64,000 nucleotides of DNA from Cryptomeria japonica. Lineage: Eukaryota; Streptophyta; Pinopsida; Cupressales; Cupressaceae. Positions 23,806 to 35,831 of the stretch are shown one piece after another. The translations under genes were made by a program, and so were the position numbers. Below the pieces are notes generated by a model that saw only the letters and a program-made list of their open reading frames with translations, was not told the DNA's origin and searched no databases. The DNA lies in assembly GCF_030272615.1 (NCBI RefSeq), contig NC_081405.1, forward strand, positions 155,353,613 through 155,417,612, written 5' to 3'. Numbering within the stretch: the first letter of the stretch is position 1; the number at the start of each line of letters is the position of its first letter.

Positions 23806-25053
23806 TGTACCCCACTTGAAAAACAATCTTCTTTCCATCTATCAAATCACACATGGGGCAACTAGGAAAATTGTGGAGTTCACACCTGATTCAGTTATCA
23901 TTAGAGAATTGGAGACTAGAGCTATCATTGTGACTGGGGTGGTTGATCATGCATCTCAGTTATACTCTTTTTCACATTTTGGTCCTATTGATGAGGTTGA
24001 TTCTTCCTATGTTGATGAATTAGGTTTTCAAGACTTTGGGCACTTTAACTTGGGGATTCTGACATGTGATCCCATTCTTGAGCCTTGCATTTCATCTCCT
24101 CCTATTGATATCACATCATCTATTGCATGTGATGATGTAGATAGTGCAATATTTTTGCCTTGTGATTCAATGTAGCAGGATATTTAATGTCTTCCAGCTT
24201 CAATTGATTGGGATGAGTACTTGACAGACATTGTAGGTTTGTTTGTGGAGTCCTACATTGTAGATTTGGGAGACATCATTGATGACATTGATCTTCTATT
24301 TGATGAAGATGATCCTTCTTCAATTGTTGTGAGGGAACACTTTGTCCCTCTTGTGCATTCTCTACATGATCATTCTTTAGAGGTTGACATGATTGTGGAT
24401 ACTTTTATACAATAGTTGGAGGAGGTCTCTTTATCCTTTGAAGAGACGTGTGAGTCTTTGGATATTGCTCTACATAAATCTCCACTAGATCTTAGAGTGC
24501 ATTTTTTAGTAGTGTGGAGTAGTTTATCACCTTTGGAGGGGGTATCTTTCAACATTGACATGGGGACACTTGAGAAATTTTCAAAGATTCCATTCATCAT
24601 GAGTTTTTTTCCTACGTCTTCCCTTCATGATTGGGGAGACTTCATGGATACACCTTTGGTTTTGTTTCTTCCTAAGGGGAGGAATGTTGTTCAACATTCA
24701 TGGAGAATTTTCATCATACATCTTTGAGATTCTATCATTAGTGTAGATTCTATATTGAGGGTGCTTCCTAGTCTCTCTTCTTCTTCTCTCATATGGGGGG
24801 GACTTTTTCCTCACATGGGGTTTTGTTCTTCACATACTTCTATGAGAGTTCTCTTGTATAGTTTTCATCTCCCTTTTGGAAGAGGGTTTTTTCCAATTGA
24901 GTTTTTCTTTCTTTTCCTACTTTGTGAGAGATTTCATTGCATTGGTTTGTGTGCATTTGAATTTGTACATGGATACCTAACATGGTCTTGTAGTCGAGAC
25001 CCATCTTGCATTGCTAAGTTGCATTGTAGACTTAAGTGCATTCCTGTAAGTTG
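23806..25053 (+). pseudogene. Element B protease end and unique acidic ORF
   Basis: Resumes CVPHLKNNLLSIYQITHG and IIRELETRAIIVTGVVDHAS, as in element A. A region with no pol similarity then runs on: FGPIDEVDSSYVDELGFQDF, DILTCDPILEPC-like, DIIDDIDLLFDEDDPSSIV, LEEVSLSFEETCESLD, LFLPKGRNVV. It is broken by a few stops (24173, 24413, 24725) that fall in the same or compatible frames, so the ancestral frame was long. Acidic in the middle, hydrophobic and Phe/Leu-rich at the end. Function unknown. Confidence 0.6.
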
Positions 25054-25067
25054 CACTTAAGTGGGGG
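25054..25067 (+). other. Element B polypurine tract
   Basis: CACTTAAGTGGGGG directly before TGTTGGTG of the 3' LTR; element A has one base different. Confidence 0.75.
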
Positions 25068-25526
25068 TGTTGGTGTAATTAATTATTCATGTTGGATATT
25101 ATTACACCTTACTTAAGTTTGCTTATGTACATGCATATCATAGTAGTTTGGGTATAAGACACTTGGGTGTTTGTGCTACATTGGGATAGTGTGTGTAGGA
25201 GAATTTCCACCTTTTGTGGCCTTACCTTGTTGTTACATTCCACCTTTAGTGGGAGATCCACCTCATGTGAAATATTATATTATTTCTCCTACCTACCACA
25301 CATATTTCCTACCTACCCTTGTTTCTTATTGAGCCACATGTCGTGTTTTTTTTCTCACATATCCATGTAGCCTTGCCTATATAAGAAGGCTCATATTCAT
25401 TGTATGTAACGATTGATGATCCAGTTGATCAGTATTTTCATCTTGATAGAATACATTTATTCATATCAATATTTTGTGTCTCTATTGTACTATTCATTGA
25501 GCTCTTGATCTTGGCAAAATCTCACA
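25068..25526 (+). repeat. Element B 3' LTR
   Basis: 459 bp pair of 18799-19258 with the same ends. Confidence 0.88.
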
Positions 25527-25531
25527 ATTAC

Positions 25532-27065
25532 CTTTATCCAATTTTGATCATTTCATGTTTCTTCTACTAGTTTTGGTTCAATAATAGATAGTAAACATAA
25601 CAAAACTTGTTCTTGAGTTTCTTTTCTTAATGTGATAATTCCTTTGTTCTTATCTCGTATAATATAGTCCATTGAATGATTCTTTTGTACATACCTCAAG
25701 TTCTTAGGTGTAGATATTAGAGCATCTTGAGTTTTCTTTTCATTCTCTTCTCTGGTTTTCTCTTCTCATTTTCTGTTAGTCGATTCATTAGATTCATAAC
25801 CTGCCAATTTATTGGTATCTTTAGAAATGCCTTCATCAACCTTCACATTTTCACTTTCAACAATCTTGTTTAGTCTCTTGTTGTAACACCAGTATGTCTT
25901 GCTCCTTATAGAATATCCTAGGAATATGTCTTCATATGCTCTGTTGTCAAATTTTCCAAGGTTATCATCATCTCTCTAGATATAACACTTTCTTCCAAAT
26001 ACTTTAAAATATTTCATTGTTGAAGTTCTACCATGCCATAGTTCATATGATTTCTTTCCATGTCTTTTCTGGTATAGAATTTTGTTAACAGTGTAGACTG
26101 TTGTGTGAATTGCTTCTCTCCAATAGACTATTGTGAGTTCTCCTTTGAGCATTGTTCTAGTTGTCTCTTGTATAGTTTGATTTATCATTTCCACTACACC
26201 ATTCTATTGTGGTGTCCTAGGGATAGACAACTATCTTCTAATACCATATTTCTCACAAATTTTGTTAAACTCATCAGAAGTAAATTCTGCTCCTCTATCA
26301 AACCTCAAACAATTAATCTTTCTATCAACTTCATTTTCAACTCTATCCTTTAATATCTTGAATTTTTATAATGCTTCTAACTTCTCTCTTAAAAATGTAA
26401 CTCATGACATTCTAGAATAATCATCAATCAACAACATGAAATAGTTCTCACCTTGTATACTCATTCTTTTGGGACTGCATAAGTGTGTGTGCACTAAGTC
26501 CAACAATATGGTAGATTATTTCTCATTTCCTCTGTATATTCCATTTGTCTACTTTCCAACTTGACATTATTTTCAAATATTGTTATCCAATTTGGTCAAC
26601 CTTGGAAAATCTCTCACTAGACTTGAACTAATATTCACCAGATTATCAAAGTTCATATGGCACATCCTCCAGTGATAGAGCTAGTTGTGATTGATTTGAG
26701 ATAACAAACAATTTTTTGTAGCTCCTTCTAGTAGATACATGTTTCCACCAATCATTTTCCCTACTGCAATAACAATTATAGATCCCTTCTGGATCTCACA
26801 ACCATCATCTTGAAAAACAACATTGTAACCATTTTCGTACATTTTCACAACACTTAAGATTATGATGCAAACCATTCACAGAGTAAACATTATTAGTATT
26901 ATGTTTTCCATCAAAATAAATAGAACCAATTCTTACAATGTGTTGTCTGATCATTTGCGAACCTAACATAACCTCCATCATACTTTTTAAGTTTTACAAA
27001 CTTTCTTTTATCACCAATCATATGATTTGAGCATCAATTATCAATTAGCCATTCATTTCTATCTC
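25532..27065 (-). pseudogene. Element J integrase and protease
   Basis: Minus strand: the protease site near 27035 reads LIDN followed by a stop where LIDSG is expected, then CSNHMIGDKRK. The integrase zinc-binding region, the DDE-type core and its end follow (NQTIQETTRTMLKGELTIVYW, TTVYTVNKILYQKRHGKKSY, YFKVFGRKCYI). It is cut off by element B before RT. Stops in several places. Confidence 0.8.
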
Positions 27066-27239
27066 TCCTTGCATGTAAGGCAGTAGAAACAATCTTAGGA
27101 ACATCAATCTTAGGAACATATTTTTCTACTAAAAACAAACAATCGCCATCTTCATAGTCTGATTCATCATCTGAAATATCAACATCATCTTTAACATAGT
27201 AGGCTTTCTTATTAAAATTCCTTTTACTTTGTCTGAACT

Positions 27240-27833
27240 TTTTTCTTGACTCTTTTTATAGGCATCTAGTATCTATATGCCCATTATTTCCACATTTAAA
27301 GCATCGAAGAGGAGACGTTCCTTTGTATTTGTCGATGCCTTTCTTCAATTTCCTTACAAAGTTTGCTGCCATCTCTTCTCAACTTTCATCTTTTGGATCT
27401 TCCTCAGAGGCTTTAAAAATAGCCATAGATTTAGCTTTGTCTTTTCTAAACTTCCTTATCTCAAATGCTGATAAAGTACCATATAGTTGTTCCCTAGTAA
27501 ACTTCTTCAGATCATAAATTTCTTCAATAGTTGCGATCTTGTCGTTATAGCTTTCTGGTAGGGACATCAAAATCTTCTCAATTATTTCTTCATCTGTCAA
27601 GGTGCCACCAAGTTCTTTGATTTCATTTACTACATTGTCAACCTTTTGAAAATAGCTTGTTATATCTTCTCCTTCTTCCATTTTCAAGTTATCATATCTG
27701 CGCTTAGTTGTCAACTTCTTTGATAGTTTAACTTTGTCATTTCCTTTATAGATATCTCTTAACTTTTACCAAACCTAATAAGTTATATTTAATGAAATAA
27801 CCTTTGTCAATTCAGTCTTTGATAAAGAAAGAC
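27240..27833 (-). pseudogene. Element J gag, C-terminal part
   Basis: UBN2-type copia gag: SLSKTELTKVISLN, LRDIYKGNDKVKLSKK, YDNLKMEEGEDITSYFQKVD, LPESYNDKIATIEEIYDLKK. The CCHC knuckle CFKCGNNGHIDTRC (about 27257-27298) is intact. Its N-terminus is across element K at 32799-32994. Confidence 0.82.
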
Positions 27834-29253
27834 TAATACAATACAAAAACCCCTTCCCTTCAAACTTACAATATTAAAAACACAAAGTGACCTTACAGGG
27901 ACTCTCTACTACCAAATTAACAGTCAAATTGCAACAAAACCTAATCTTATATGCTCATCAAATTAGCAACACATAACTACAACTATAGCCCTAATTGGAC
28001 TGATGGCTCTCCTTGATGCTAATTCTATGCTCTAACCCCTCTTGGGTTCTCACACCAAGTTTCAAGGTGCTCTGAGAATCGAGTCAGGGAGAAATTGTGA
28101 ATTTTCTATTAGAACCCTAGCTAGCCTAGCTACCAAGCAACCCTGTCAACAATCTACAAAAGAATTTTAACAACTCAGAATTTCAAATCATCGGCAAATG
28201 AAAGATTACACAAAATTATACACCCACATGTGTTCACTTAAAACAATTAAATCCAAACAACAATATGTAAACACATAATTAGAGAAAATTGCAGAAACAA
28301 GGTGAATTACAGAGAATATGCTTCCAATTTGGTGCCAATGATTTCAAATTTGAAAGAAAACAATCATAGAGTTTACATTGTTGAATTTCTAGTTCTCCCC
28401 CTCTCTTCCCTCTCTCTAGTTCTCTACCCATTTCTCATGCAATTCACACCCAATTTGAATTTCCCCATAGTGACTGTTGGACTGCATGACTATTCAAATT
28501 CCACATTTGATAAATCGTTGTCGAACACAGGTGCTGAAATAGAAATGTTGATCTAGTAAATCACTGTCGAACATCAGTATCAAAATGGAAATTCCAAACA
28601 TGTCTTCTTGATCACCCATCCAAATAACCCTTCAAGGCGTAGCAACAATTTCATGTAATTTTGATAGAACAAACTACCCCGATGTTTTTCATTTCGGTAT
28701 AGCTTATGCCAAACAAGACATTTGAAGGTCTATCGTTATAACCCATCAAAGTTGGATGAACAATATTTTGTAATCCTGATAGTGTAAACTATCCCAATGA
28801 CAACCTTATCGGATTAACTATTCCGATGATAACATTTTGTCACCATGATGCTTTAACGGGTCAATTATCCCGATGCCAATATTGATACCTAATTAGAATA
28901 GCCATTAAAAATTGGTCAAATAGAATTTGGCAAATCAGATATTATAACCTATCCTGATAACAACAATGATACCTTATAGGTTTAACCTATCCCAATAAAA
29001 ATAATGACAACTTTTTATCTCAATTACATCTTATTGGTATAGCTTGTCTTGATGACAGAAATGACAATATTTTGAGCAAATTTACAAATTTGAAAATCAT
29101 GACTCCAATTTTGACCAACAGACCCAAAAACATGAAATAGAATTACAAATGGTCTCAAGAGACATTATTGAATCAAAATAGACCTAACCCTAACTCCTAA
29201 GAGTCAAAACATCAAATTGACAAATTGACTAGACCTTAGGTGCTCCTGCACCA
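27834..29253 (-). repeat. Element K 3' LTR
   Basis: Matches 31384-32798 throughout. It contains a 400 bp zone (28660-29060) of repeated TATCGG..TTAAC.ATCCCGATGACAA-type segments. The minus-strand start is TGGTGCAGGAG. Confidence 0.82.
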
Positions 29254-29567
29254 AACACCTGGGCTTGAAATTTTTCCAAGTCCCTTGAAAACTGGATTGT
29301 CCTTGTCCACCTCTGACCTTCTGAGGTGCCATCCATGCTTAAGTGCTTTGAATTGGTTTCTCCATCACAACTGCTTCATGCTTGCCATATATGTCCTCCT
29401 TTATGCCTCAAGTTCTCTATAGCTGGAACCCCTAATCCACCATGTTTATCAAACCCAAAATGCTTTGTCATTGCAGAACATGACTCCTTATTAGATTCCT
29501 TTTCCACTATAGGAAAAATTAGAGTCCCAACTAGGATTTACTTATCCTCCTTCCACCCACCTTGTGG

Positions 29568-30330
29568 CTACACATACACCTGATCCTTGGCCTTTGTTTG
29601 GCCTATTTTACATATCAACAGCTTCCCTCTATCATCCCTAATTGGAATAGTCCACAAACCTTCTGATTTGGTATCTCCAAACATAGGAGTGACTGCAATA
29701 TTTCTTGACTCATCTTCACTTACTTTCACTAACTCCTCCTTGCCAACCAATATGATTTTTTCAGCCTTGCCTCTTGTTTCTTCAATCTCCTGCAATGGGG
29801 TTAATATAAATTTTTTTCCATCATTCTCAATGGTGTAGGTATTCCTCCTACCATCATACAGTGTTTGCCTATCAAATTGCCTTGGAATTCCAAAATGTAG
29901 ATGGCAACAATCCATGCATAAAATATCACAAAGTACCCTACCTGTATATCCTCCAATCTGAAACTCAACATAGGCTTGTTCATTTACCAAAAGTGACTGA
30001 TTTTCATTTACCCAAGATTCTCTATATGGTTCTTCATGAGGAGTTCATTCTAGTTTTAGTTTATCTACCATCTCTCTAGACACCATATTATCAATGGAAT
30101 CTGAATCTATTACTACCTTGCATATTTTACCTTGACATTTGCATATGGTCCTAAACAAACTCCTTCTTTGAGTCATCTCCTTCTCCTTAGATTCCTTCAA
30201 AAGTGTTCTTCTTAACATCATTGCTTCACCTACTTTTGGAGAAGAAACATAATTTGGAGAACTAACACTTTCACCTTCATCTTCCTGCACAACTTGGACT
30301 CTCTTTCCACCCCTTCTTTCACCACTTGAT
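29568..30330 (-). pseudogene. Element K gypsy-type protease region
   Basis: Minus strand: RRSLFRTICKCQGKICKVV, then IDSDSIDNMVS (active site D-S-D in place of D-S-G), REMVDKLKLE. After a frameshift it reads AYVEFQIGGYTGRVLCDIL, HFGIPRQFDRQTLYDGRRN and KKFILTPLQEIEE, the segment between protease and RT of many plant gypsy elements. The frame then runs about 60 more codons (SRNIAVTPMFGDT, IPIRDDRGKLLICKIGQTK) and ends. RT does not follow. Confidence 0.8.
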
Positions 30331-30345
30331 GTAGACTCTTTTCTC

Positions 30346-31019
30346 GCAGGACACTTGAGTGCTAGGTGTCCAAAATATTGACAATTACAACACCTACCTA
30401 AAAATATATTGGATTTCCTACCTCCACCAAGTCTACCTCTTGTGCCTCTACCTCTAAAATCTACACCTTACTCTTAACTCTTGTTTGCATCTTCTTGGAT
30501 TTGATTTGATTGTTGTGAAGTAGAAAATGTTCCTTTGCCTCCAAGGGTGTTGCCTCTACCCCTACTTGACTTATCTTGTCTCCTCTTGATCTTTTCTTCC
30601 ACTCTAATTGCCAATTGAAAACACTCCTTCACCTTCCTTGGATTTGCCACAACTAGTTCATCCTGAATGTTAAATCTAAGTCCACCAAGGTATCTAGAAA
30701 CCTTTTCAACCTCATCTTCCATCCTACTTGATCTTATGCTCAACTTGCAAAATTCATCAATATAAGTTTTGACATCTAACTCTTTTTGTTTCAAACCTTG
30801 GAGTTTCTTATACAATTGAGCTTCATAGTCTTTAGGAAGAAACTTACCCTTAAGATTAGTAACCATCATATCCCAAGAAACTATTTTTTCCTTACCTCTC
30901 TTCCTCCTTTCATCTTGTTCATAATCCCACCATAATAATGGATGTCCTTTCATATTTTTCTTTGTTATCTTCACCTACTACTCATCAAGAACATCTTCAA
31001 ATTCAAAGTGATTGTCCAT
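30346..31019 (-). pseudogene. Element K gag
   Basis: The start is the ATG at 31019 (MDNHFEFEDVLDE), then two stops, then the long open piece 30474-30974: HPLLWWDYEQDERRKRGKE, KFLPKDYEAQLYKKLQGLKQ, YIDEFCKLSIRSSRMEDE, VKECFQLAIRVEEKIKRR, a Retrotrans_gag-type domain. A Gly/Arg/Ser-rich tail leads to an intact CCHC knuckle CCNCQYFGHLALKC at about 30346-30391. Confidence 0.82.
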
Positions 31020-31369
31020 AGCTACAATTCAACTTTCACCTTATGTTCATAACCTTGAACTTCTTTTAGAAGTCTGACTATCCTCTATTCCTCAGGGTCC
31101 AATTGCTCTTCTCCTTCTTCTTCCTGGAACTCTTCTTCTTCCTCCTCTTCACTCACATCTCCCAAATCAACATTCCTTCTCTAATTTGACTCTAAGGATT
31201 CAAGCTTTACCAGCAAAATATTGTAGGACTCATGGAGCCTTGTATTCATCTCTCTCAGCTCCCACAACTCTCTAGAACTACCAACATTCTTAGGAGGAAT
31301 CTTGTCTATAGTCGCTTACTCACTCTTCTCTCAGAATTCAAGTATCTCCTTCAAGGAATCTACTCCCCT

Positions 31370-31381
31370 GCTCTAATACCA
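31370..31381 (-). other. Element K primer-binding site
   Basis: The minus strand reads TGGTATTAGAGC, 11 of 12 to the tRNA-iMet complement, two bases after the LTR. Confidence 0.75.
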
Positions 31382-31383
31382 CT

Positions 31384-32798
31384 TGATGAAATACAAAAAA
31401 AAACCTTCCCTTCAAACTTACAATATTCAAAACATAGAGTTCCCTTATAGGGACTCTCTGCTACCAAATTAACAGTCAAATTGCAACAAAACTTAAGCTT
31501 ATATACTCATCAAGCAGGACATAAATACAACTATAGCCCTAATTAGATGGATGCCTCTTCTTGACATGCTAATTCTATCTCTAGCCCCTCTTGAGCCCTC
31601 ACACCAATTTTCAAGGTGCTCTGACAATCGAGCTAGGGAGAAATTATCAATTTTCTATTAGAACCCTAGCTAGCCTAGCTACTAGGCAGCCCCGTGAACA
31701 ATCTACAAAATCTTTTTAACAACTCAGAATTTTGAATCATCGATGAATGGAAGATTACACAAATTTATACACCCACATGTTCTCACTTAAATAGTTTGAA
31801 TCCAAACAACAATATGTAAACACAATTAGAGAAAATTGCAGACAGGGTGAATTACAGAGAATATGCTTCCAATTTGGTGCCAATGATTTTAAATTTGAAA
31901 GAAAATAATCACAGAGTTTACATTGGATAATTTCCAGTTCTCCCCTTCTCTTCCCTCTCTCCAATTCTCTACCTATTTCTCATACAATTTATACCCAATT
32001 TTAATTTTTTCGTGGTGACCGCTACAGTACATGACTGTTCAAATTCCACATTTGATAAATCATTGTCAAACATAGGTGTCAGAATAGAAATGTAGAGCTA
32101 GTAAATCACTATCAAACACTGATATCAAAATAGAAATTTTGAATATTTCTTATTGATCATCCATCGAAATAACCCTTGAAGGTGAAGCAACAATTTCGTG
32201 TAATTTTGATAGAACAAACTACCCCAATGTCACTCATTTTGGTATAGCTTATGTCAAACAAGACATTTCAAGGTCTATCGGTATAACCCATCAAAGTCAA
32301 TTGAATAATATTTTGTAATCCTGATAGTGTAAACTATCCCGATGACAACCCTATCGGATTAACTATTCTAATGATAAATTTTTGTCACCGTGATACTTTA
32401 TTGGGTCAACCATCTTGATGCTAATATTGATACCTTATCGGAATACCCGTTCAAAATTGATTGAATTTTTTTTGTAAATCTGATAGTGTAACCTATCCCG
32501 ATAAAAAACAATGATACCTTATCAGTTTAACCTATCTCGATAATAGTAGTGACAACTTATTATCCCAATGACATCTTTTTGGTATAGCTTATCCAAATGA
32601 CAAAAATGACAACATCTTGAGCAACTTTACAAATTTGAAAATCATGACTTCAATTTTTACCAACAAACCCAAAAACATGAAATAACATTACAAATGGTCT
32701 CAAGAGACCTTATTGAATCAAAATAAACCTAACGCTAACTCCTAAGACTCAAAACACCAAATTGACAAATTGAATAGACCTTAGGTTCTCCTGCACCA
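31384..32798 (-). repeat. Element K 5' LTR
   Basis: 1415 bp pair of 27834-29253. The CCCGATGACAACCCTATCGG-type repeat zone lies at 32210-32610. Confidence 0.82.
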
Positions 32799-32994
32799 CA
32801 TACCTTTCCTTTTCATTCTCTCCATAAGATTGAATTTCATTAGGAATGGTAAGACCGTTTTCCTGTTGTACATATTTGGTTTCCATAGCTTTCCAAGTGT
32901 TGCATCCCAAAGAGATTAGGTAAGCTCTCATATTAAGTTTCTAGAATCTATAGTTAGATCCTTCAAAGATAGGAATGGTTAATTTATGTGCCAT
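32799..32994 (-). pseudogene. Element J gag, N-terminal part
   Basis: The start is the ATG at 32994: MAHKLTIPIFEGSNYRF, a stop, then LNMRAYLISLGCNTWKAME and IPNEIQSYGENEKERY, then element K. This is the usual N-terminus of copia UBN2-type gag (the F-G-NY-W motif with W lost to the stop). Confidence 0.78.
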
Positions 32995-33043
32995 CATATC
33001 AAGATCTACCTCAAGTGGCTGAGCTCTTTTCCAAGGAAACAAA

Positions 33044-33055
33044 GCTTTGCTACCA
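33044..33055 (-). other. Element J primer-binding site, decayed
   Basis: The minus strand reads TGGTAGCAAAGC, 10 of 12 to the tRNA-iMet complement, two bases (AT) after the LTR, as in C, D and H. Confidence 0.65.
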
Positions 33056-33057
33056 AT

Positions 33058-34016
33058 TATTAAATATCTGGGCAACTGAGAGGGGTTGAATTAGTTGACA
33101 ACTTAAATATTTTCTTCAACTCTTGTACACATTCAGAGTAACCACCAAAATTAATTAATTCATATATAACATGGAAGGACATACACAACATAGATCACAG
33201 AATGAACACCAAATATGACATGGAAAACCCAAGAAGGGAAAAACCATAGATAATGTTAGTTCTCAATATATAACACCGGTTAAGGTGACACTGATTAAGG
33301 TGATTTTCACAAAAGGTGGCTCACTTCCAAAATGGTCACTACAAGTGGGCTCATTTCCCCAAAAAAGGCTAACTATTAATGGAAGAAAAAGAGATTCCAT
33401 CACTCACACACAATCTACAATGCCAAAACTTCTTCTGGTGCCTCAACAAAAACACACTTCACACATCATCAATAATCAAATTTTTCCTTTTCAATCTTGC
33501 ATATCTTCTATTGCCATATGCATTTAGATCATCCACATATATATATACTATCTCCGGGAAACATAATCTTCTAAGTTGGCGAAGATAGAGATTTGAAATA
33601 GGTCAACACTGAAAATTTTGATGATGGGAAGGAATAAGAAGCAGACCATACTAAAACACACATAAATGGTCAGATCAACACATTACATCCATCACAAATT
33701 CTGGACCCAAATCATGATTCACACGCTACACAAATGCCACTACATATTCTCAAATTCCAAACTTAATCCAGACCCAAAATAGCACTACCCAATACAAAAA
33801 AAGAAAGAGCGGAACCAAGATACTCATGAATACAATCAATTAGCACCATATTTGGTAAGGAAATAAATTTGGCTCACCATCAATACAAACAAACATAATA
33901 TCAATTGTAGCACATCTCCTGGAGAACCAAAGATTCTAGGAATGCAACTTCTAGATCATCAACTACAAAACCATTTGTTGACATCAATGACAACCATCAA
34001 CATCACATTTGCAATA
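33058..34016 (-). repeat. Element J 5' LTR
   Basis: 959 bp pair of 16111-17052. Right edge TTTGCAATA, followed by GATAA. Confidence 0.85.
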
Positions 34017-34900
34017 GATAAAATGACTAATATAGTGCACCTTGATTTGGTAAAAGGTAAACTTGGATGGTTTGACAAAAAAATTACGCTTTCTTAGGTG
34101 TTACAAGACTATCCTCAAATGTATTTCATGTTCCTTTACAATCTTCGACTAGACTAAGATGTCATCTAGGAATATCAGTATAAAATCATCTAGAGAATCT
34201 TGGAAAACAATTTTTATTAAGCTCATAAATGTCATCGAAGCATTAGTCAACCCAAATGGTACCATAGTGAGCTCATAATGACTATATTGAGTTTAGAAAG
34301 CTATTTTGGGTATTTCCTCCTTAATTTGTAATTAATGATAGCCAGATCAGATATCTATCTTTAAGGATACCATGGCCTCCCTCATTTGATCAAAGAGTTT
34401 GTCAATCTTTGGGAGAGGATGCCTATCCTTGAATGTAGCTGTATTTAACTTTTAGTAGTTAATTCATACTCTTAGGATTCCATCTTTCTTTTTATTAAAT
34501 ATCACAAGTGTTCCCCATGGAGACACACTAGGCCTAATGAACCATTTCTTTAGCAACTCTTACAAATGTTCCTTTAACTCATATGAATTTGTGGTAGTCA
34601 TGATGTAGGGATCTTTGGATTGAAATCTGGTTCCTACAAATATCTCTATAGAGAAGACAATTCCCTATTTGGTGGCAACTCTATCAACTCATTTGGAAAC
34701 ACATCTCAATACTCCTTTAGGACAAGGTAGTCATCAAAATAGAGTTTATAATTATCAAGATCATTTACTTGGACAATGTAGATCAACCAACCCTTCATTA
34801 TGGCTTTCTTAAGTTGCATGGCTAAAATCTACCTAAGCTCAAGGGTTTTTTGAGAGCCATGGATCTCTACATATTTCTATTATAATCTAAATATTGGACA
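34017..34900 (-). pseudogene. Element G reverse transcriptase
   Basis: Minus-strand gypsy RT. The polymerase motif FLDDILV lies at about 34160-34200, preceded by WYHLGLTNASMTFMSL and VFQDSLDDFILI, and followed by EHEIHLRIVL.HLRKRNFFVK and PSKFTFYQIKVHYI, which continues across J at 16105. The stop after FLDDILV and others inactivate it. The N-terminal part toward 34900 is present but poor. Confidence 0.78.
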
Positions 34901-35108
34901 AAATTATCCCGATAATTTATAATAGAATTATGCTTGGTCAACCAATTCATCCCCACTATAACATCATAACAACCTAGGGTGCTACATATTGGTTGACTTT
35001 CATTCAAAACTCAAATGGTCCAACTTACTACAAACAAGACAAGTATCTACCACCCTTTCTACTCAATTTTCTTATTCTATCATACATGTATTTTACATAT
35101 ATCTTGGT

Positions 35109-35345
35109 CTACAAAATAACTTTGGAAACTATCCTAGGATTTACAAAATATTCTATAGCTCCAATATCCATCAAAATAGAAATGTAATGGCCATAAAGCT
35201 TACCATTGGATTGCATCAATGTGGCTTGAAATTCATCTTGGTAGTTATATGTTATTGCATGATTATGGTATTGTGAGCCTCCTTTCCCTTGCCTTGTGGA
35301 TCTTGGATGACATGTGTTCACATAATACTCCTCTGCACATATGTA
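35109..35345 (-). pseudogene. Element G zinc knuckle and protease
   Basis: The knuckle CYICAEEYYVNTC has Tyr in place of His. The protease stretch reads GHYISILMDIGAIEYFVNPRIV, a gypsy retropepsin in which D-S-G is D-I-G. The order knuckle-protease-RT fits Ty3/gypsy. Confidence 0.78.
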
Positions 35346-35815
35346 ACACCTATCTCAAGGTGTCTTGAGACTATTAAATTTATTTCCCATGTTATTGTTA
35401 CTGTTATAATTGGCGCTCTTGTTACTTCCATACTACATCCTTTGAGTTATGTCTTGAGTATTATTTCTTCTTTTCATATTCCTATTTTTTCAATTATTAT
35501 TTGCATGTTGTTGAATCCTGCTCTTGATAAATTCTCCAATAGCCATAAATACACCTAGTGGAACATAGATCATGTTTCCTTCCTGGTTTAGATTCCTATC
35601 CAAGTCTTGTCTTCTCTTGATCTCTTGATCTAGGATTGCAACCTATCCCTTAATTGAATCAAGAGGCTAAGGACATAGTCCAACCTCTTGTCTTGAATAT
35701 AATTTATTCCACCCATGGACACACCATTTTCTATGTTTACCATGATTGCCTAGTTTAACCTATGTTACAGATTGCAATTTAGTATGGTGGTATTAGGCCC
35801 TAGAGTCTAACCAAG
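35346..35815 (-). pseudogene. Element G gag remnant
   Basis: Only fragments are readable (YVLSL, VAILDQEIKRRQDLDRNLNQ, VPLGVFMAIGEFI) between the LTR and the knuckle, so gag is assigned by position. Much shorter than a usual gypsy gag, so it is probably deleted. Confidence 0.5.
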
Positions 35816-35816
35816 A

Positions 35817-35828
35817 GATCTCATACCA
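35817..35828 (-). other. Element G primer-binding site, decayed
   Basis: The minus strand reads TGGTATGAGATC, 10 of 12 to the tRNA-iMet complement, three to four bases after the LTR end. Confidence 0.6.
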
Positions 35829-35831
35829 AAA

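Larger units (their letters stand above)
18799..25526 (+). mobile_element. Element B: gag-protease-only copia-like element, same family as A
   Basis: LTRs 18799-19258 and 25068-25526, flanked by ATTAA (18794-18798) and ATTAC (25527-25531), 4 of 5 matching. The primer-binding site is 19259-19270 and the polypurine tract 25054-25067. Its body holds a leader (19271-21205), gag and protease, and a unique acidic region, but no integrase, RT or RNase H. It lies between integrase and RT of element J and is itself broken by solo LTR S. About 30 differences by eye over 460 bp between its LTRs suggest an insertion that is old but younger than J. Confidence 0.88.
27834..32798 (-). mobile_element. Element K: gypsy-type element with gag and protease only
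   Basis: LTRs 27834-29253 (3') and 31384-32798 (5'), about 1.42 kb each, and a primer-binding site at 31370-31381. The internal region is only about 2.1 kb and holds gag, a knuckle and a gypsy-type protease; no RT, RNase H or integrase exists. It is inserted in gag of element J. The flanking 5-mers (AAGAC and CATAC) match only partly, so the outer edges may be off by a few bases. Confidence 0.82.
16111..34016 (-). mobile_element. Element J: Ty1/copia retrotransposon carrying B and K
   Basis: LTRs at 16111-17052 (3') and 33058-34016 (5') and a degenerate primer-binding site at 33044-33055. The coding order on the minus strand is gag (32994 to 27379, split by K), knuckle, protease, integrase (about 27000-25527), then after B the RT and RNase H (18798-17340). 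GATAA is present at 34017-34021 and at 16105-16109 with one extra T before the LTR, a likely imperfect target duplication. It is inserted in the RT of element G. Both B and K arrived later. Confidence 0.85.
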
